Shown piece by piece: positions 46,471 to 57,767 of a DNA stretch of 64,000 nt (the stretch's first letter is position 1; each line of letters starts with the position of its first letter). The notes under the pieces were generated by a model, which was given only the letters and a program-made list of their open reading frames with translations, ran no database searches and was not told the origin of the DNA. The position numbers were made by a program, and so were the translations under genes. The stretch is from Prostheceraeus crozeri (Eukaryota; Platyhelminthes; Polycladida; Euryleptidae), in the NCBI GenBank assembly GCA_907163375.1, contig CAJQUW010006088.1, positions 186,001-250,000 of the forward strand, given 5' to 3'.

Positions 46471-47715
46471 CTCTATTCCCATGTCCACGCGAACTGTCAT
46501 TCTGTTATCTATATACCTAGCAAATCCGCTTGTTAAATGTTAATCAGACATCAATGTGAATTGCTGTCAATGTATTTATATGATTTTAATACGGAGATAT
46601 AATATCATAGTGATCTACTATGCCTAACTGCCTTGACAACATGCATCTTTGCCATCTTCCGCTTCCTGGATCCTTCGAATTTTTTGCCGTGTCATGTTTA
46701 GATTCAATTTGTGATCAATCAAGAAAACAATTGTTGTTCATGCTTTTATGCCAAGCTAGCAGATCATTTGTTGAAGTCATTCTCTCTCGTTTACACCACA
46801 AAACATAAATTATACAAAATTTAATGAATCTCAATGTGATCTCAGTTGTACGTAGATGACAAATATCAATTCAATATCAAGATTTCTCTAGTATGGCATG
46901 AATGCATCATAATAACATCGTACATGTCCAAACTGGCAGTGTGAAACCTTTTTGGTGATTAATTTCACGACATTGTCAAGGTAACGGAAATGATCCAAAA
47001 AAATACAAATTCAAATATTGAATATAATTACGGCACAAAAATCTGTGATTCTGAAAAAATGGATACCCTTGACTTTGTCATCCCCGAGATCATGGGAAAA
47101 TTGTTCTGAATTGGTTCTGCTCGGTTTAAGACATCTGTTCTCCAACGGGGCGAGGGCTGATGCGTATGTTTCCTAATTTGAATTTGAAAATATGTTTCAA
47201 AAGGAATTTTCGAGAACATAATCTGAATGATGAAGACCGAGACAAAAACGTGAAATTATCGAGTCTCGTACATGCCTAGCCGTTTTGTGATATTCTACAC
47301 CCTTGTATATTCGTCTACTGAGCTTCGATAAGGTTTCTAGAGCTGTGCAAAGCATTATGATAAAATGATTTCTTTCGGCAATGTGTAAAGAAAAGTCTCA
47401 ATTTCATTAGGAAATAGTTTGGTCATATACAATGCTTCGAGTGTCATGTTTCACTCCTTTGCACTCAACTGCGCTCTTTCCGAAAGTAATTACGATAGCA
47501 GTGATGTGAATTCATATCGACTCGCTATGTATAAATTTCATAGTTGATGCCAGTAAAATGTGGGAATGCGCATTCTGTAAAGATACGTGTAATCATACTT
47601 GTTCTGCGAGTGAGTGCACTACATTGCCTACGTGATGATATTTAATTTTAGATGCATACATTCTTTTATACTGTAAATTATATCATGCACATTTCCGTCT
47701 GTTATTTATATCCTT
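46471..47715. other. Intergenic, nothing recognised
   Basis: Short frames without motifs. Confidence 0.4.
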
Positions 47716-47718
47716 GGA

Positions 47719-47902
47719 TGTGGTCTCCGTGGCGTAGTGGTGAAGTGTTGGGTATTGTGTTCTTTTGGTTGTGTCTCATGGGCAAGCCCCGAGGGAGTAA
47801 TTGGAAGTGGGCAAGAAAGGCATCCGGACTAAAATCATCACACCACTCTAGTGAACTTTGATGTCCAAGCTCTCAGAGGAGAGTAAAGACGTTAAAACTT
47901 CA
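47719..47902 (+). mobile_element. SINE family 1, copy 6
   Basis: TGTGGTCTCCGTGGCGTAGT head, a diverged B-box region, AGTAATTGGAAGTGGGCAAG, GCATCCGGACTAAAATCATC, GTCCAAGCTCTCAGAGG and TAAAGACGTTAAAACTTCAT. The GACGTTAAA tail is preserved. Confidence 0.85.
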
Positions 47903-50030
47903 TATATACGTCCAGGTGATGCCGCGACTCTTCAGCCATATTCACTAGAACGGTTAGTACAAGAAATGCGCGATTATAATTGCAAAATGGAATTCTTTAC
48001 ATAACGCATTTCTTCAAATAAGCTGCATGGCTCCGTCTATTGAGGGTGACGTTTAATGAATAATATATTTACTCTGATTTAGCAAACGCATGACTGAATA
48101 AGAACTCAAGAAGTGGAAACATTAAGTAAATTACCAAAGGCTAGTGGAGTTGGTCACAGAAAACATCGAAGAGGTCGGCATGGAGCATTCGGTTGATAAA
48201 AGTTCCTCCTGTTATACTATTGCACACCGATGTTTGAAATGAGTGAGGCCTTTATCAAATAAATTGCAGCAGGCTATCTCTAGTTTGCAATTCATTCGAT
48301 GTCCTCAAGTTCAATCCTACATCACATTCGGGCAAATTATACACATGTTTTGGCATTAAGTAGTGTGATGACCTGGTTTATCAGCAGATAACTCATGTTT
48401 TATGCCATTCTAATGTCTACAAAATCCATCGCATAAAGGAAGATTGTGGTGCTAAATAGGCATCAAAACATTTTTACGAAGTTTCAGCCACAACGCTATG
48501 TACGTGTAAGTGCCTCTTCTTTGATCAGTCGCTCACAATACTGATGAACAATTATCTTGCTTTGTCATTTAATGGTGTGGAGGCCTACACTCTGTTGGAT
48601 GCAAATCTTTGACACATACATGTCACTTTCATGAACATACAATGTGGCAAAATATTGCTTATTAATACCAAATGCACACTTGATGGCGATGCACACTTTT
48701 GACTTGCAACAACGCTGACAACAAAAGGGGGAATTTCGTAATCAATAGAAAGAATAGATCAAAGCATCCGAATGGTACAACTCCCAATCACGTGTAATGC
48801 CTGAAGCACCTGCTAATTGTTTTAAAAATTCTAAAAAACAGAAGTTTTGTAGTGGCTTGGGCAAGATAAAGCATCACAGTTATCGAAAATTTTCTTGAAT
48901 TTTTTTCAACAAAGCAACTTTTCGAACTTGTACGAAAACCTGTAGCCGACGGATGAGAAAAAATAACTTTCAACCTGTCTCGCTAACTTAATATTGTACA
49001 GTGTGCTTTTTCGGTATTAAGTCTTGACCCCAAAAAGAGAAAAACTGAAGAAATAGGAGATGATCGTGAATCTATTGGCACCACTTCTAAACCTTGTGAA
49101 TGCATTGTATCACTCTTTGCATTCATGGGTTGAGGTATAGAGCAGTTATCTGCTTTGGCATTCAAAGCATTTATATGTAAAGAAGAATATAAAGCTGATG
49201 GGTCAACGCATGCTATGCATCTCAAAATATCGGAATGCAAATTAGTAAAGTGCACATAGACATTAGACACTTCAATATCGCAGCATATTCACAGCAACTA
49301 TCAGAAAGGGAAGTCTATATGTAGATGCGTCTTATCAATCCATAGCTGAAGTTAACATGCATAATACAACTCAATGGAAATGCGGAAAATCTACCTGTAT
49401 TTATTTTTACACCTCTGAAAGTGGGAGAAGTCGTGCGGAGATAAAAACTGAAGAGCTACTAAACATAAAACATCAAAATGGAAGGAAAGCATCCGGAGCA
49501 ATTCCTTCATACCATCGAGTAGCACGAGCAATTGCAGACTATTCCACAGGTTTTCATGAGGAGCACAAGCAGGAGATCAGACATTTCAGGCCAATCATGT
49601 GACATCATCCGCTTCTATGTACTGCCTTCTGCTCCTCTATACTCCAGATATCATTGGAATTGTCATTGGAGACAGTCATCTCAGCTAGATTGGATTAATT
49701 CATGAAAGTAGACCTTCCATGCAAGATGGTCGTCAACAGGTGATTTTCCGAAGAATGACGCAAAAATCACCTCTCATTAAAGACTTCTACTGGCCTGAAG
49801 TTAAAAAAGAACCAACGAAAAAAATACAGAATCTAAAATGTACAGTCCTCCTAACTTCGAGCCCTTCCTCATTCTTAAATAATAAAACGGTCTTCTACAG
49901 CAGATTTAAAACGTAAAGCTTCAATGCTGAAGTTGATGCATCGATGATTATTGATTGACACCGTGAAAGCTTTTTCTATTTTATACGATGAAGTGTTTTG
50001 CTTTCATGTGATGCACCTTTTTAGTGACTG
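47903..50030. other. Intergenic, nothing recognised
   Basis: No supported feature; short frames only. Confidence 0.4.
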
Positions 50031-50166
50031 CAGCAACCAAGTGTAGAGAAAAAGTGAGATTGAAAGGTACTTACAGTGAATTCTTTTTTTGTTAAACCGC
50101 AGCAACCAAGTGTAGAGAAAAAGTGAGATTGAAAGTTACTTACAGTGAATTCTTTTTTTGTTAAAA
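50031..50166. repeat. Tandem duplication, two units of 69 bp
   Basis: GCAGCAACCAAGTGTAGAGA and the following bases to TTTTTTTGTTAAA occur twice back to back with only one or two differences, so the event is recent. Confidence 0.9.
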
Positions 50167-50379
50167 TCATGTACTTAAAAATGCATCAACTGATGGAATG
50201 GTGCTCTATTCTAATTCTAAAACCCAGAGCTTCAACTTGTATAGTAAAGAATGTATATCAAGATAACATGAGAATTTGAAAGTTCATACACTATGAAGAC
50301 CTACATTGTATAAAGTAAATGTATTTTGGCAGTTGTGAGTGGAGACGAGTTAGAAGGAGATTGTAGAGTGCAAGATCAC

Positions 50380-50700
50380 TTGGGAACATGGATTAGACAA
50401 GAGTCCACACTCGAACAATTTAAGCTCTTGACATCTTACAAGGAATTTAATATACATAAGTCGTTGTGTCAGTCTAAATATGTTCTAAGTCATATACACA
50501 GACATACTAGCGCTTTGAAATCTTATTAGATGATGAGCCAGACGGCTAAGCCTGAATAAATAAGCGCAGGGCAGCCTTACGTGCCGTCAGTTAATCTACT
50601 TTATAACTAGCTTCGGTTATTCCGAGTCATGTTGATGTCTTTGGAGGACGACAAGCAACGCCTACAGCTGCCAATGAATGCTGGATTTAAATTGTTCCGT
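50380..50700 (+). mobile_element. Diverged relative of the MITE at 46.1-46.5 kb
   Basis: Matches to the loop and right arm of 46128-46470 include ATGATGAGCCAGACGGCTAA, AATAAATAAGCGCAGGGCAG and TTATTCCGAGTCATGTTGAT (compare CCATTCCGAGCCGTACTGAC). The arms themselves are poorly preserved. Confidence 0.45.
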
Positions 50701-51789
50701 GTCTGTGGAGTTTTTATCTAAATGATATATAATGTCCAACATTCTTTTCGGATCAGACCTCTAGCTTTAGACTGTGTCATTGGTATGTCTGAGATGCAGC
50801 TGGTCATCGGAATAACGGCACCTCCACAACGGTTCAAATCATCCTGGAAAATTTCGGACCGGCTACATCTCCATGATATGTGCTTTGAAGAATGACATTC
50901 TTTTTGCTGCATCAAAAATTGTTGAGATATCAACAATTACTGTATTAATTGCTGTCATAAAGTTTGGCAGATTCGTATACCTTTACTATCACATGCAGGG
51001 TTAGACTTAGCCTTCTAGAATACCCGACCTGTGAAGCATCTCATCATGCGAATGAAACTCGGACGATTAAGCTACCATGATTCGAATTGATAAGAGGAAG
51101 GAAATGTTCATTCCTCTGTAAATTTATCATTCGTCTGTTTGATGAAATATCATTTTATTCCCATGATCTCATGTTAGTGTAAGTAGCTGAGAAGTCACCA
51201 CCCAGCTTTGGCCAAGACCGAACATACTCTCCTCGTGTATATAAAATGTGCAGTATGATACTTAGATAAAAATGATGAGTAGCTTAAATGACGAAATTGG
51301 GTTGTAGAGACGCATTTGCAAAACATGGGAGGGAATAATCAGCAAATGACTGACATATGTTTGATTAGGGTCTTGACGTTGCTCTTCAAAAAAGACCTCG
51401 CTGGAGTGTTGCTTCTTTATTTGCTTCTGAGCAAATTCTCGACTGACTCAGCAAAATGACGAAAAATCGCAAGGCTGAAACGCAGCCATTGAAATACGGC
51501 GATCACTGCTAACTGACTTTGCTTGCTAGTGGAAAATGTCCTTAATACTCAAGCATAGAGGTAGTATTGGCAAAACTGAAACCTAACCGTATGAATTCAA
51601 TTAATAGTGACATTGTTCGTGCGCTGAATACTCCATTGACCGAGTTGCGATCATGGGTGTCCACTCCACATATAGAGAGCAAAAATGAAACATCGGCAAC
51701 TATTCAAATGAAAGTCCATCAGAAGGTGCTCATTCTATCTCATTGAAATATCCAGTTTTTATTATATTGGAAATTTTGATTGCATCACC
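50701..51789. other. Intergenic, nothing recognised
   Basis: No supported feature. Confidence 0.4.
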
Positions 51790-51989
51790 GTGGTCTCCAT
51801 GGCACAGTGGTTAAGTGCTTGACCTAGCGATCCTTTGGTCCAGAGATCGAGCGCCGAAAGTGTCATTGGAAGTCGGCAGGAAGGGAATCGCTCAAAAGTA
51901 ACAACGCTTGAGCAAAAGGAACAACGCTCCAGAATAGTCTGACTGTGTCAGCACCGTCCAAGCCCCCAGTATGGGGATTAGTGACGTTA
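51790..51989 (+). mobile_element. SINE family 1, copy 7, host of a nested insertion
   Basis: GTGGTCTCCATGGCACAGTG head, CCTAGCGATCCTTTGGTCCA, GTGTCATTGGAAGTCGGCAG, CACCGTCCAAGCCCCCAGTA, GTGACGTTAAAGC. The body carries a short internal duplication (two ACAACGCT-containing units at about 51900-51930). Its 3' tail AAGCTTCATCACCA is cut by the inverted-dimer element and repeated at 53374-53387. Confidence 0.88.
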
Positions 51990-52003
51990 AAGCTTCATCA
52001 CCA

Positions 52004-53373
52004 AAGGTCTGTCGTAGTTTATTGAATATCTAAACCAGTGGTTCTTAACCTTTTTGCTCGGATTCCTCCCTAACAGTTGAAAGTATGTTTAATTCCTCCC
52101 TCTAAACTAGTAGGCCACTATTCAAGTTAAAAAAAGAAGTCAAAGATAGCAGTAACAAACATTTTCAAATGCAGACTTCAGATAGCCTATCACGAAGAAT
52201 CTAAGTAGGCCTACATGCAAATGGGAAGTGTTACAAGTAATCCAACAAAAAACTAATGACTGTATTGAGCCTGATACTTGCCGCACAATTCCTGAATTTG
52301 AGGTGTCAAATTCGTGAGTTTCAATCTCAAATCACTGCGCACGCTGATGCTGAGTCGATTTCTCTTCCTAGGTATCAAATCTGATACCGCCGAGACACCG
52401 AACTCGACCAGGTAAAAAGGAAGTAGTAGCGTGTGGGCATTGGCTGATAAAGTTGGGTGCTTTTCAACTGTTTCTTGAGTGAGCCATACCATTTGACCTT
52501 AATTTATGAATGGAAATGTGACGCCTCGCTTCATTAGCTCTCTCTCTGACCAGAATACTATCTTCTAGTCTATCTTGTCGGTGCAACTGAGCAGGCCACA
52601 GACAAAACGTCCAGGTGATGATCTATAGCCGCGTAGTTAAATTTTCCCTAATTAAAATAATTCGAATGGAACACTCGTACACAGAGATATATTGGTGGCT
52701 TCTAAATCTAAACATGGTCGCAAATAGCTATTAAACAGTAGCCGCATAATTAACATCTTGAATATTGGGAAGCGATTAACGAATACTGACGATGATAACT
52801 CACACGTGACGGTGAATCAACAAAGCCTGTTCATCTCAAATACTCCTTCGAACCTCCTTCCTCCCCAAATCCTCCTTATGTACGTCATTCCTCCCCTGGC
52901 ATGTTGAATTCCTCCCCAGGGAGCCACATGGCCCCCGGTTAAGAATCACTGATCTAAACAGACAGCTATTAAGTCAACAAAAGATATCAACACCCTTGAT
53001 TCCCCGACCGCACTCGCCCGACCTAGGAGTCGAACCGAATTCCGCGGTGGAGACGAGCTCGCACCTTCTTCACTAGGCCACGCTGACTGTGACGTAGTCG
53101 CATGACATGTTGATATGCTGTCTCGCTACAATGTGAACGCTGGTAGCGTTCTGTCAATAATACTAGGACAATATAATGTCGATATCATTTAGAGATGACT
53201 TCTGCCTTCACTCGCATTCCTTTTGCACTGTCAGCGTGGCCTAGTGAAGAAGATTCGAGCTCGTCTCTACCGCAGAATTCGGTTCGACTCCTAGGTCGGG
53301 CGAGTGCGGTCGGGGAATCAAGGGTGTTGGTGTCTTGTATTGACTTAGTAGCTGTCATTCTCTTTAAATATTC
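52004..53373 (-). mobile_element. Inverted-dimer retroposon, copy B (interrupted by a hAT)
   Basis: With the hAT at 52036-52951 left out, the unit is about 450 bp. The sense arm is on minus (52004-53100 side, tail CGACAGACCTT at 52004) and the antisense arm is on the right (53195-53373). Both arms carry A-box and B-box copies (GGTTCGACTCCTAGGTCGGG in each). It is flanked by a perfect 14-bp repeat AAGCTTCATCACCA (51990-52003, 53374-53387). The two arms share variants not found in copy C, such as AATTCGG and TAGGTCGGG. Insertion order is SINE family 1, then this unit, then the hAT. Confidence 0.82.
52036..52951 (-). mobile_element. hAT transposon remnant with C-terminal transposase coding
   Basis: Ends CAGTGGTTCTTAACC and, inverted, CAGTGATTCTTAACC, with an 8-bp duplication ATCTAAAC (52028-52035, 52952-52959). 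Inside, a minus frame at 52253-52492 encodes the hAT C-terminal dimerisation region: LVEFGVSAVSDLIPRKRNRL, then RSDLRLKLTNLTPQIQELC and KYQAQYSH. This matches the C.SGFS....KKRNRL....DLRL pattern of Charlie-like transposases (ZBED5/FAM200 relatives). The N-terminus and catalytic core are deleted. Confidence 0.92.
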
Positions 53374-53387
53374 AAGCTTCATCACCA

Positions 53388-53768
53388 TCATTAATTTGAT
53401 TAACAAAGACGACTTAAACTCCTCTTAACCTCTTGTTGTTAATGTCGCGTACCTTGCCGTAATTAAAAGACATTGATCATTAATGAGAAATAACCATAAC
53501 CTTTTCGAGGTTCCCTGATGAGCTCTCGATTCAGAGTCAGAAAATTTTCTAAAACGGTTTAATTATTAAGGAAGCAGATGGCACTGAGATTATGGAAGTT
53601 CGCTTTTCCCGCAAGTTTCGAGGTCTACGCCACGTGTTGCCGGTCCCTTTTACATCAGCTAAAATGTAACAATAAGTCCTCTTATGACAGAACTGCACTA
53701 AAATTGCATAACATATTTTGCTTCATAGCTTATTGTTGACTAGCTGTATGCGATTTAAGGAAGGCTGA
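53388..53768. other. Intergenic, nothing recognised
   Basis: No supported feature. Confidence 0.4.
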
Positions 53769-54187
53769 TTTCAACCTCGGGTACAATGATGATAGTGTGG
53801 TCCCTCATATCAAGTCAAAAGACAGTTATCTTCCTCTGTGAAATTCATCAGTGAGGGTCATCAGCAGCGAGTAGAGAGAGACAATCCCTTTTCTATGGAC
53901 AATCCTCACCATGACAGGGCGCACCGCTTAGCAATGTGCACAGCAGTCGTCCCACGCTCTCACATTTGCAGGCATGGAGCTGTCAGAAGTATCTGTCCTA
54001 TGGGTCAATGAATCTGCGGCAAATCTATTTTTGAGAGATGAAGGGATATTAAGCAGTCCACCAATGTGTGGTGGAGTAGCATCGAGTAGAGAGAGACAAT
54101 CCATATTCTATATATGTATTTTGGATAACTTGATGACCACGGGGTACTATAGGAACCACACTATCATCATTGTACCCAACCTCGATT
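53769..54187. repeat. Inverted-repeat unit with internal direct repeats
   Basis: CAACCTCGGGTACAATGATG at 53773 is inverted at 54150-54187, giving arms of about 35 bp (GATGATAGTGTGG shared). Inside, GAGTAGAGAGAGACAATCC occurs twice (53872 and 54085). It has the form of a short TIR element; no target duplication was identified. Confidence 0.6.
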
Positions 54188-54411
54188 CGACCTCTTTATT
54201 ACGAGATGGCTTGGGCACCCGATATTGTTCAACCCTCTTTTGGTGACATGTTTGAAGGAATCTGAGTATTCGAAAAAGCCAGCCATTATTGTCATCAACG
54301 AATTTGTTATCTAAAGGTAGTAAAACATTCTTTTACATTAACTCATCAAACAGAGACCCACATGGCTTCAGCTAGTATCCTGCTGTCAGTCAAAGTTCGT
54401 TGTATTGGCAA

Positions 54412-54812
54412 CAAAAGTCTGTCGTAGTACAATGAATATCTAAAGAGAATGACAACTATTAAGTCAACAAAAGACACCAACACCTTTGATTCCTCGACCG
54501 CACTCGCCTGACCCAGGACCGAAGTCCGTGGTGGAGACGAGCTCGCACCTTCTTCACTAGGACACGCTGACGGTGAAAAAGGAATGCGTAATAATGACAT
54601 AATAGGACAATGTACTGTCGATATCACTTAGAGATGACTTCTGCCTTCACTCGCATTCCTTTTGTACCGTCAGCGTGGCCTAGTGAAGAAGGTGCGAGCT
54701 CGTCTCCACCGCGGACTTCGGTTCGACTCCTGGGTCAGACGAGTGCGGTCGGGTAATCAAAGGTGTTGATGTCTTTTGTTGACTTAATAGTTGTCATTCT
54801 CTCTAGGTATAC
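54412..54812 (-). mobile_element. Inverted-dimer retroposon, copy C
   Basis: The sense arm on minus (54412-54590; tail complement of CAAAAGTCTGTCGTAG) has lost part of its B box. The antisense arm (54640-54812) keeps GGTTCGACTCC and TGGCCTAGTGAAGAAGG. The centre shares AGGACAATGTACTGTCGATA with copy B. Flanks AGTTCGTTGTATTGGCAA (54394) and AGTTCGCTGCATTAACAA (54813) are an 18-bp direct repeat with four differences, all transitions. Both arms share AAAGGTGTTG and GACTTCGG variants that differ from copy B. Confidence 0.78.
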
Positions 54813-55108
54813 AGTTCGCTGCATTAACAAATAAAGAATTATTATCATTAACTGGCAAATCACGGTTAAGGCAATTTAAGTATTCTTCGTTTGAACTGAC
54901 CTAGGATAAATGTCGTCCTCTGCCATGAAATTAATATTATGAAATACCGGCTGCCACCGCCCATGCCCTGGTCGTCACTAGTTCTGCTTGTCAAAGTTGC
55001 ACAAATCCTATGTCAAATTGCCACTTTATTCTGTAACTGGAAACCTCTGAACGCTCTTTCAGCACTAGCAGATCCATGACTACATTTCCAACCACTTGAC
55101 CTACTCCA
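54813..55108. other. Spacer, nothing recognised
   Basis: Short stretch between two mobile elements with no signal. Confidence 0.4.
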
Positions 55109-55116
55109 ATCTGAGG

Positions 55117-55775
55117 TAGGATGCGGAGTCGGAGTTCGGCCTATAAGTAGACCCGAAATATAATACAAACAAATTATTTATCCTCGTACATACGTGGCTG
55201 TCACTGTCTTGATGTCAACTTTCTCCGTCAAACAAAAGTACAGAGACACTGCTGCATGCAAAGCTTGTAATAGTTGAGGGAATGAACCGTGAAGGTTAAA
55301 AAAGAATTGTCTTTTCACTCGGTGATTCAATAGAGAAGACAAGCCATCCTAGCCTCGATCAGACCTACGCACAAAAGGTCACGTCAGAGACAAAAATGAA
55401 ATACTAGTTTGTTTGAGAACATTACCTCTTACCCAAACGTTAATCTTGTGTGATGGCTCCTCCAAAGCGCATATTAATATCGAAAGAGTATTTATGCGAT
55501 TTTCCTGCCTGGTAGAGACTGGAGAAAAACTGTGCAAAGCACACATCAACAAGATGAGAGGAGCCGAGTCTTATGCATCCAACTTAAAGCGACATTTGAT
55601 AAACTTTCATCGAAAGTGATTGATAATTGATGCAGCAATGATCACTAAAGATAGGTTCAGGTAAGCCTATAATGATCTATGATGTAGGTTACCAGTTTTT
55701 TTAAAAAAACTAGGCTATATATACTTGCCACCCGGAGTCGGAGTTCTATCAAAATGATAGGACTCCGCATCCCTG
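55117..55775 (+). mobile_element. hAT non-autonomous transposon with BED finger coding
   Basis: Ends TAGGATGCGGAGTCGGAGTT on the left and, inverted, CAGGGATGCGGAGTCC on the right. Flanks ATCTGAGG (55109-55116) and ATCTGAAG (55776-55783) are an 8-bp duplication with one change. Inside, the frame 55413-55619 ends in FSCLVETGEKLCKAHINKMR, then SNLKRHLINFHRK, which is a BED zinc finger with C..., C..., and H....H. Confidence 0.85.
55413..55619 (+). CDS. BED zinc finger remnant of a hAT transposase
   Basis: This is a 68-codon frame inside the transposon at 55117-55775. The C-terminal half shows an F-S-C-L-V then C-K pattern, a spacer, and SNLKRHLINFHRK, which carries the histidine pair of a BED finger. 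The first Cys pair spacing is unusual, with ten residues between SC and LC rather than two, so it may not fold. The N-terminal third has no similarity and the true start is unclear. In the intact family this finger binds the transposon ends; here it is all that is left of the protein. Confidence 0.45.
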   Translation: MRTLPLTQTLILCDGSSKAHINIERVFMRFSCLVETGEKLCKAHINKMRGAESYASNLKRHLINFHRK

Positions 55776-55783
55776 ATCTGAAG

Positions 55784-56469
55784 GTAAGATTGCCACGATA
55801 TTGAATCTTCATTGCTTCCGACCGATCTTGGAATTCTTTAACAGAAAGTAGTCGAAATTAGCAATTGACTCACCCTCTTTTTGGTTTTGTACACCTTTGC
55901 CATAACAACAAGAGAAAATTCCGCGGAGAGAAAAGAACGAAGAAGGCTGAGAATGAACAGGACTATTGGCTGCTTTTATCACATTTGTGACTGCCATCTC
56001 TGATTTTGAAATAAAGGTTTCACTTTAGCACATTTCCGACGCGTCGAAACAGTAGCAGAATAGCGTCAGAAATGGCACACACAGGGACGGCTGAGACTAT
56101 ACATCTACAGCGCGTACATCCTCTACGTCAGAGATTGGATGAAAACAATACACAAGAGAAATGTCTTCTACAACGGTGATTGGAGGACGAATGAATGACA
56201 TGAAAGTTGACGTCAAAGGTCAGGGCTTGTAGGAGTAACTCGGAAGACTGAAATAGATGAACGGCTTTGTCAAAGCCAGGAAAAGCAGAATGACTGACCG
56301 TGACAACAGGCGGTAGTGAAACGGAACGAATATTAGTTAAATTTTGAAGTTCGCGCTTCAAATCACTCATATGATCCAGTCAATATCAAGTGCAAAGCCA
56401 TTCACAAGGACGGATCTTAAGAAGCGTAAGAAATGTAAGGAATTATTGCTCTCAACGTGTTTTGGAATT
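55784..56469. other. Intergenic, nothing recognised
   Basis: Short frames without motifs. Confidence 0.4.
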
Positions 56470-57285
56470 CGTTACTGTATTTTTGTATCATCATTAGTTG
56501 TCTGAGCCGAGTCTGGGTTGGTGACTTTTATTATGTCTTTTTATCAGACGTTAGTTAATATGATTGATTATAAAGATTATGATGTTTTGCGTGCAAACCG
56601 AATGCTTGGCCTCATTAAAAGGGTTTTTGTGACTCGGGACAAGACTTTTTTGGTGAAATTGTTAAGTTTACGCACGTCTCATTCTTGGTTTTCGTGCATT
56701 TTGTGGTGTCCACATCAGCAAGGGTTGATCAATGAAATTGAAGACATTCAGCGACGATTTTGCCGATTATTCAGCGATCTGCAACAGTTAGACTATAACA
56801 AAATCGCTTGCATGAAGTGAAACTTTTAAAGTTGTCCTCCCGATGCCTAAGATATAAATTGATATTTGTCTACAAACTGTTAAATGGTCTCGTCAACCTT
56901 GATGTTGAGAAATAATTTTCATCTGCCGTGCGAAATCCACGCCGAAACAATCCTTACGCGATCATTACCAAGAGGACAAAAACATCAGTGAAATACAATT
57001 TCTTTACAAGTGATTAAGCACTGACCTACTTCGAAGTTTCTGCTCCCTCTTTAAATGACTTTGAGCATCGGTTATCGAACTACTTCCGCATCAACGACAT
57101 ATGGTAATCCTTTGATTTCTCTACTTTTATTTCAAATGTAATTGATGACTTCCTTGTTCATCAGTGTTTGGTTTTTGTCGCCCTTCATGGACTTTCCCAA
57201 TTTGTCATGGTCTAAGTCATCATCTGTGTTTTGTGTGAATGTTATACGACAAATATGTTATAATTATCATTATACATGCAATTTC
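56470..57285 (+). mobile_element. LINE 3' end, RT thumb and tail region
   Basis: A frame at 56518-56820 reads DYDVLRANRMLGLIKRVF, then WCPHQQGLINEIEDIQRRFC and RLFSDLQQLDYNK. This matches the ANRMLGLIKRTF ... VWSP....DI..IE.VQRR.T block of CR1/jockey-like RTs. Later frames add LSSRCLRYKLIFVYKLLNGL, then PRRNNPYAIITKRTKT and SAPSLNDFEHRLSNYF. It ends with a short TTATAATTATCATTATAC tail. It is 5'-truncated and broken by a few frameshifts. It is unrelated in detail to LINE families A and B. Confidence 0.75.
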
Positions 57286-57767
57286 ATGTAGAATGAATGA
57301 AAAAAATCACTAGGCCTGCTGATTCATTCAGAAAAGACGAACATGGATTAAAATGAGTTATGTTGATGCTGAGATTGGAACCTGATCATTCCTGATATTG
57401 GATAAAATGTCAGATATTCTATTCAGATGTGTTACCATTTTTCGACTGATTGTGCAACTCAATACTGATCTGTTCTTATATTTTTTGTTCTTGAATAGTG
57501 ATCAAGGCTAGCGCAGATTTCGAAATTTCGTTTCATAGAAATTGATGTCGATGGTATTTAAGCAGTCAAAACAGCCCAATACTAAACACAGCCAATTTTT
57601 TCGATATCTACAACACATCACAAAAGATGCCACTGCACAAAACTAACATGAAGTATGAGGTCGATCCGTCGGTCCCACAACGACAAACATTACAAACATT
57701 TTATTAAAAAAACATCTAATATGCGTATTTGTAGCCATTTCAAATTTACCACACGCCTAGCTATGTG

